Positions 6,613-10,480 of a DNA stretch of 10,480 bases are shown here, piece by piece. The notes beneath the pieces were generated by a model. That model did not search any database. It saw only the letters and a program-made list of their open reading frames with translations, and was not told the DNA's origin. The stretch comes from an uncultured Rhodanobacter sp. (GTDB lineage: Bacteria; Pseudomonadota; Gammaproteobacteria; Xanthomonadales; Rhodanobacteraceae). Both the position numbers and the translations under genes were made by a program. The first letter of the stretch is position 1. Each line of letters opens with the position of its first letter. The stretch is taken from contig CAIKJM010000450.1 of NCBI GenBank assembly GCA_903827735.1, positions 1 to 10,480 of the forward strand. The letters are read 5' to 3'.

Positions 6613-6619
6613 AAACTGC

Positions 6620-7444
6620 ATGGCACGACTAGCCTTTATCGGCGGCGGCAATATGGCCCGTAGCCTGATCGGCGGCCTGCTGAAAACCGGCATGCCCGCC
6701 GCGGCGATCAGCGTGGCCGAACCGCTGGCCGAGGCGCGTCACGCGCTGGGCCGCGAATTCGCCGTCGCCTGCTACGCCGACAACCGCCTCGCCGTGGCCG
6801 AGGCCGAAGTGATCGTGCTGGCGGTGAAACCGCAGATCATGCCGGCCATCCACACCGAGCTGCGGGACACCTTTCAGCGCAACCGTCCGCTGCTGATCTC
6901 GATCGCGGCCGGCGTACGGCTAGATCAGCTGGAGCGCTGGTTTGGGGCGCACCTGCCGATCGTGCGCTGCATGCCCAACACGCCCGCCCTGATCGGCGCC
7001 GGCGCGACCGGCTTGTGCGCCAACCAACGGGTCAGCCCGGCGCAGAAAGCGCAGGCCCAGCACATTCTCGACGCCGCCGGCCTCACCCGCTGGATCGACG
7101 ATGAAACGCTGATGGACACGGTTACCGCTCTGTCCGGCTCGGGCCCCGCGTATTTTTTTATGCTGGTCGAGGCGCTCGAGGCCGCCGCCGTAGCGCAGGG
7201 CCTGCCGCGCGACACCGCCCGCGCGCTGGCCGCGCAAACCTGTCTCGGCGCCGGCCGCATGCTGGTCGAGGGCGGCGAAGACCCCGGCCTGCTGCGCCAG
7301 CGCGTCACTTCGCCCAACGGCACCACCCAGGCGGCGCTGGAAAGCTTCGCTGCCGACGAACTCCCGCGCATCGTCGCGCGCGCCGTTGCCGCCGCCACCC
7401 ACCGCGGCGTCGCACTCGCCGCCAGTCTGGACACCATCTCGTGA
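6620..7444 (+). CDS. proC: Pyrroline-5-carboxylate reductase
   Basis: A 274-aa cytoplasmic enzyme that reduces 1-pyrroline-5-carboxylate to L-proline with NAD(P)H, the last step of proline synthesis. The N-terminal Rossmann fold begins at residue 4 with L-A-F-I-G-G-G-N-M-A, the nucleotide-binding glycine loop. A-V-K-P-Q follows the second half of the fold, and M118-P-N-T-P-A-L-I-G-A-G borders the active site. The C-terminal helical dimerisation domain holds the P5CR signature, including A-L-S-G-S-G-P-A-Y (170-178) and L-R-Q-R-V-T-S-P-N-G-T-T (225-236). Length is normal for the family. The ATG at 6620 is chosen for its ribosome binding site and because ProC proteins begin just before this glycine loop. 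Its TGA overlaps the GTG of yggT by 4 bp, so the two are probably translationally coupled. Confidence 0.97.
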   Translation: MARLAFIGGGNMARSLIGGLLKTGMPAAAISVAEPLAEARHALGREFAVACYADNRLAVAEAEVIVLAVKPQIMPAIHTELRDTFQRNRPLLISIAAGVRLDQLERWFGAHLPIVRCMPNTPALIGAGATGLCANQRVSPAQKAQAQHILDAAGLTRWIDDETLMDTVTALSGSGPAYFFMLVEALEAAAVAQGLPRDTARALAAQTCLGAGRMLVEGGEDPGLLRQRVTSPNGTTQAALESFAADELPRIVARAVAAATHRGVALAASLDTIS

Positions 7445-8016
7445 GCTATCTGCTGAACGCCGTTTCCCTGCTGATCGAACTGGCATTCGATGCGGTCATC
7501 ACCCTGCTTGTCGTGCGCCTGCTCGCCGAGGCCTGTCGCGCCGATTTCAACAACCCGCTGAGCCAGTTCGTCTACCGCTACACGAACCCGGTGCTGGCAC
7601 CGGTGCGCCGCGTGATCCCCAATTGGCGCCGCATCAACCTCGCCGCGCTGCTGCTCGCATGGCTGGCCATGCTGCTGAAACGGCTCGTACTATTTCTGGT
7701 CATCGGCGTGATGCCGCACGCGCTCGGTCTGGTGGTGCTGGCCTTCGCCGAGCTGCTCGATTTTCTGCTGCTGTTCTATCTGGTGCTGATCTTCGCCTGG
7801 TCGCTCATGAGCATGCTGGCCGTGGATCGCCGTCAGCCTGTGCTGCGTCTGGCGGGCTCTATCGTTGAGCCGCTGCTGCGGCCGCTTCGCGGCAAGCTGA
7901 CCGCGGGAAACATCGATTTTTCGCCAACGGTGGTGATGGTCGTACTGTTGCTGGCGCGGATGTTGATCGCAGCGCCGCTGCTCGATGTCGGTACCCGACT
8001 GGCACTGACCGGCTGA
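7441..8016 (+). CDS. yggT: YggT family inner-membrane protein
   Basis: A 191-aa integral membrane protein with two YGGT repeats. Hydrophobic segments lie at about residues 4-31, 67-90, 94-126 and 161-186. The first repeat's conserved loop is N38-P-L-S-Q-F-V-Y-R-Y-T-N-P-V-L-A-P-V-R-R (to residue 57). The second is P133-V-L-R-L-A-G-S-I-V-E-P-L-L-R-P-L-R (to residue 150). The family is widespread, often next to proC and yggS, and has been linked to osmotic-stress tolerance and membrane or division functions, but its biochemical role is not settled. The start is GTG, with G-T-G-A shared with the proC stop, so it relies on translation of proC. No terminator is visible after it, and no yggU (DUF167) gene follows. 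Confidence 0.92.
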   Translation: MSYLLNAVSLLIELAFDAVITLLVVRLLAEACRADFNNPLSQFVYRYTNPVLAPVRRVIPNWRRINLAALLLAWLAMLLKRLVLFLVIGVMPHALGLVVLAFAELLDFLLLFYLVLIFAWSLMSMLAVDRRQPVLRLAGSIVEPLLRPLRGKLTAGNIDFSPTVVMVVLLLARMLIAAPLLDVGTRLALTG

Positions 8017-8068
8017 CCCTTGCCTGCAGTCACGGCGCTGCCCGTCCTCTGGCGGGAAGTGGATGCGC

Positions 8069-8074
8069 TAGCAT
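8069..8074 (+). promoter_or_regulatory. Possible -10 element for the M13 peptidase gene
   Basis: TAGCAT has the TAnnnT form and would give a leader of about 20 nt. No matching -35 is present, and the start codon lacks a clear Shine-Dalgarno sequence, so expression signals for this gene are weak. Confidence 0.25.
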
Positions 8075-8101
8075 GCGACGTCATTCATACAGAACCCGCG
8101 C

Positions 8102-10210
8102 ATGAAAGCGAAACGGCATCGCCTGCCTCTCTGTCTGCTGGTAACCGCTATCGTCACCACGATCGGCGGTTGTAACCGGGCACCGTCACAAGCATCACAG
8201 GCAGCGGGTGCCGCGGCGGTCGGCCCAGTCGCGCCCACGGCCGCGGCAAAGCCCGACGTGGTCGCGGCCCATATCGACAGCACGGTGAAGCCTGGCGACG
8301 ATTTCTTCAGCTATGCCAACGGCGGATGGCTGAAGAGCCATCCGATTCCAGCCTCCGAAGCCGACTGGGGTATCGGCAAGCTGGTGCAGGAGGACCTTTA
8401 CGACAAGTTGCGCAAGATCAGCGAGGACGCTGCCGCGGCGAAGCAGGCGGCCAACGGCAGCGACGAGCAGAAGATCGGCGACTTCTGGAGCACGGCCATG
8501 GACAGCGCTCTGGCCGAACGCCAGGGCCTTACGCCGCTGAAACCCGAGCTTGACCGCATCGAGGCAATTACGAACGTGCAGGGTGCGCTCGATGCGGGCT
8601 TCGCCCTGCAACCGCTGGGAGTTGATGCATTCTTCGACGTCGGCGTGCAGCAGGACGAAAAGCAGAGCGACGTGATGGCGGTCCATCTCGCCCAGGGAGG
8701 TCTGGGCTTGCCTGACCGCGACTACTACTTCAACAACGAGGCGGGCGTGGCCAAGGCGCGCACGGCTTACGTCGAGCACCTGCAACGGATGTTCAAGCTG
8801 CTCGGTGAGGACGATACTGCAGCAGGCAATAGCGCCGCCAAGGTGATGGCTTTCGAGACATCACTGGCCAAGGTCTCGCGGCCGCTGGCCGACCTGCGTG
8901 ACCCGCAGAAGAACTACAACAAGCTGGTACCCGCCGACCTCACCCGCCAGTTCACCCCAGACATCGCATGGAACCGGCGACTGCATGCGTGGAGGCTGGA
9001 TCCGTCTTACGTCATCGTCGGCCAGCCCGAATTTTTCGACGGTCTGCAGAAGCTGCTCACCCAGACGCCGGTGCCCGTGCTGCGCGACTACCTGCGCGTG
9101 CACCTGATCGACGAGTACGCCTCGACCTTGGGCAACGCCTTCGACAATGAGCATTTCGATTTCTACGGCCGCGCGCTCACCGGCCAGAAAGAACAGCGAC
9201 CGCGCTGGAAGCGCACGCTTGATGCGGAAAATCGCGCGATCGGCATGATCCTCGGCCGCATCTTCGTCAAGGAATACTTTCCGGAAAAAACCAAGCAGCG
9301 CTACAACGACCTGGTCGAGGCGATCCGCACGGCCTACGGCGAACGCATCGACAAACTCGACTGGATGAGCGCCCCCACCAAGGCCAAGGCACGCGAGAAG
9401 CTAGCCGCAGTGACCAAGAAGGTGGGCTACCCGGACAAATGGAAGGATTACTCCGCGCTGCAGATCGGCCGCGACTCCTACGCGCAGAACGAGATGAATG
9501 CACGGCGCTGGGCTTTCAACGACCAGGTGGCGAAATTCGGCAAGCCGGTTGACCGCACCGAATGGGACATGACCCCGCAGACCTACAACGCTTACTACAA
9601 CCCCTCGAATAACGAGATCGTGCTGCCAGCCGCGCAGTTCGCCATCCCCGGCTTCAAGGACGACGAGGTCGATGACGCCGTGGTCTACGGCTACGCGGCT
9701 GCATCGACCATTGGTCATGAAATCACTCACGGCTTCGACGACGAAGGCCGCCAATTCGATGCAAAGGGCAACCTGTCGGACTGGTGGACCCAGGAGGATG
9801 CAAAAAAGTTCGGCGAGCGCGCTGACGTGCTGGTCAAACAGTTCGATGCCTATGAACCGCTGCCGGGACTGCATATCAACGGGCGCGCCAGCCTGGGCGA
9901 AAACATGGCCGACTTCGGTGGCGTGCTGATCGGCCTGGACGCGTTCAAGAAGACCGAGCAATACAAGAGGGGTGAGAAGATCGCTGGCTATACGCCGCTG
10001 CAGCGCTTCTTCCTCGGCTACGCGCTGTCGTGGATTTTCGAGGAGCAGGATGCCCTACTGCGTCAAGGCCTGCTCAGCGACGTGCATGCCCCGGCCAAAT
10101 GGCGCGTCAATGGGCCGCTGTCGAACATCCCCGAGTTCTACCAGGCGTTCGACATCAAACCCGGTCAGCCGATGTGGCGCGACGAAAAGGATCGTGCACA
10201 CATCTGGTAA
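8102..10210 (+). CDS. M13 family zinc metallopeptidase lipoprotein (neprilysin/PepO-like)
   Basis: A 702-aa endopeptidase of the M13 (neprilysin, PepO) family, which cleaves small peptides. The N-terminus has a basic start, a hydrophobic core and the lipobox I-G-G-C with Cys24, so it should be a membrane-anchored envelope lipoprotein. An Ala/Pro-rich linker (about 27-55) leads to the N-terminal M13 domain, beginning near D-D-F-F-S-Y-A-N-G-G-W-L. The catalytic domain carries N496-A-Y-Y-N-P (substrate backbone binding), the zinc motif H539-E-I-T-H543, and E600-N-M-A-D604-F-G-G, which provides the third ligand E600. Further on, H662...R668-V-N-G matches the transition-state His/Arg region. The protein ends in a terminal Trp, as is usual, and all catalytic residues are present. 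The ATG at 8102 keeps the whole lipoprotein signal, although no good ribosome binding site precedes it. It stands 85 bp after yggT and may be a separate unit. Physiological substrates are unknown. Confidence 0.95.
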   Translation: MKAKRHRLPLCLLVTAIVTTIGGCNRAPSQASQAAGAAAVGPVAPTAAAKPDVVAAHIDSTVKPGDDFFSYANGGWLKSHPIPASEADWGIGKLVQEDLYDKLRKISEDAAAAKQAANGSDEQKIGDFWSTAMDSALAERQGLTPLKPELDRIEAITNVQGALDAGFALQPLGVDAFFDVGVQQDEKQSDVMAVHLAQGGLGLPDRDYYFNNEAGVAKARTAYVEHLQRMFKLLGEDDTAAGNSAAKVMAFETSLAKVSRPLADLRDPQKNYNKLVPADLTRQFTPDIAWNRRLHAWRLDPSYVIVGQPEFFDGLQKLLTQTPVPVLRDYLRVHLIDEYASTLGNAFDNEHFDFYGRALTGQKEQRPRWKRTLDAENRAIGMILGRIFVKEYFPEKTKQRYNDLVEAIRTAYGERIDKLDWMSAPTKAKAREKLAAVTKKVGYPDKWKDYSALQIGRDSYAQNEMNARRWAFNDQVAKFGKPVDRTEWDMTPQTYNAYYNPSNNEIVLPAAQFAIPGFKDDEVDDAVVYGYAAASTIGHEITHGFDDEGRQFDAKGNLSDWWTQEDAKKFGERADVLVKQFDAYEPLPGLHINGRASLGENMADFGGVLIGLDAFKKTEQYKRGEKIAGYTPLQRFFLGYALSWIFEEQDALLRQGLLSDVHAPAKWRVNGPLSNIPEFYQAFDIKPGQPMWRDEKDRAHIW

Positions 10211-10231
10211 GCCGATGCCTGATCCGCGCCA

Positions 10232-10480
10232 CTACGGTGCAGGTGATTCCTGCCGCGCCGACCAGCCAAGAATGATCCGGTGAATCGCATCGAGCCCGTC
10301 GAATAATGCCGCCGGCCCGGGCTGCAAAATGATCGGCGACTTGATCTCGTAGAGATCGCCGTGGATCACCGCAGGAATGATCTCCCAACCCGGGCGGGCC
10401 GCCACCCTCTCGGGCCGGAAGCGCTTGCCGCACCAAGAGCCGAGGATGATGTCGGGCGCGCGGCGTATCACTTCGTCGCC
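10232..10480 (-). CDS. Periplasmic cobalamin/iron-complex-binding protein, C-terminal fragment
   Basis: The frame is open from the window edge to a TAG at 10232-10234, giving 82 C-terminal residues; the rest lies beyond 10480. The sequence reads R-A-P-D-I-I-L-G-S-W-C-G-K, then P-E-R-V-A-A-R-P-G-W, then L-Y-E-I-K-S-P-I-I-L-Q-P-G-P-A-A-L-F-D-G-L. This matches the final lobe of the BtuF/FecB-type substrate-binding proteins (Peripla_BP_2 family) of vitamin B12 and ferric-siderophore ABC importers. The pairing of W-C-G-K with Q-P-G-P-A-A-L seems closer to B12-type binders, but ligand choice cannot be settled from this piece. It converges with the M13 peptidase gene with 21 bp between stops and no visible terminator. 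Confidence 0.75.
   Translation of the reverse strand, partial: GDEVIRRAPDIILGSWCGKRFRPERVAARPGWEIIPAVIHGDLYEIKSPIILQPGPAALFDGLDAIHRIILGWSARQESPAP

Larger units (their letters stand above)
6220..6619. other. 400-bp divergent intergenic region, no gene seen
   Basis: This stretch lies between the divergent starts of pilT and proC. Open frames exist on both strands, but they are Arg/Ser/Pro-rich, lack ribosome binding sites and resemble no family I know. In particular I find no YggS (PLP-binding protein) sequence, which would be expected here from the P. aeruginosa gene order. Visible structure is limited to a 6-bp GC hairpin (GCGGCG 6268-6273, CGCCGC 6278-6283, loop TAAG), a possible pilT -10 and a possible proC -10. 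Confidence 0.6.

Noticed and set aside
6920..7486. Minus-strand open frames opposite proC
   Set aside because: They are antisense to a gene with complete P5CR motifs and have low-complexity Ala/Arg/Gly composition.
8037..8057. Small CCCG/CGGG hairpin after yggT as a terminator
   Set aside because: The stem is only 4 bp and no T run follows.

Overview
The window is high-GC DNA from a gammaproteobacterium. The type IV pilus retraction pair pilT-pilU lies next to proC-yggT, an arrangement known from Pseudomonas aeruginosa. The same stretch also carries short periplasmic BON proteins and an M13 peptidase lipoprotein. Together with the protein sequences this points to Xanthomonadales/Lysobacterales, perhaps the Rhodanobacteraceae (Dyella/Rhodanobacter type). 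The lineage is an inference, because no rRNA gene or marker tree is available here.

Layout. From 1 to 1782 (+) is the 3' part of a large lipoprotein gene of unknown function, closed by a clear intrinsic terminator. From 2056 to 2430 (+) is a small secreted BON-domain protein with its own terminator, a perfect 19-bp stem. From 2734 to 3861 (+) is an exported alpha/beta hydrolase of the hormone-sensitive-lipase type. It converges on the minus-strand pair pilT (6219 to 5182) and pilU (5081 to 3909), the two ATPases that retract type IV pili. About 400 bp without a convincing gene separates pilT from the divergent proC-yggT pair (6620-8016), whose genes overlap by 4 bp. From 8102 to 10210 (+) is a lipoprotein M13 zinc metallopeptidase. 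From 10480 to 10232 (-) is the C-terminal end of a periplasmic cobalamin/iron-complex-binding protein.

How the parts work together. The one clear functional unit is pilT-pilU, which powers twitching motility and pilus retraction. proC makes proline, and yggT encodes a small inner-membrane protein commonly linked to it. Four of the other products are exported (two lipoproteins, the BON protein and the hydrolase), so the region leans toward cell-envelope functions, but nothing shows that they form one system.

I saw no mobile element, CRISPR array, tRNA, rRNA or phage gene, and no clearly novel system. The points most worth checking are an arginine inside the PilU P-loop, the absence of yggS between pilT and proC, a G8 tract in the pilT-pilU spacer, and the uncharacterised lipoprotein at the left edge.
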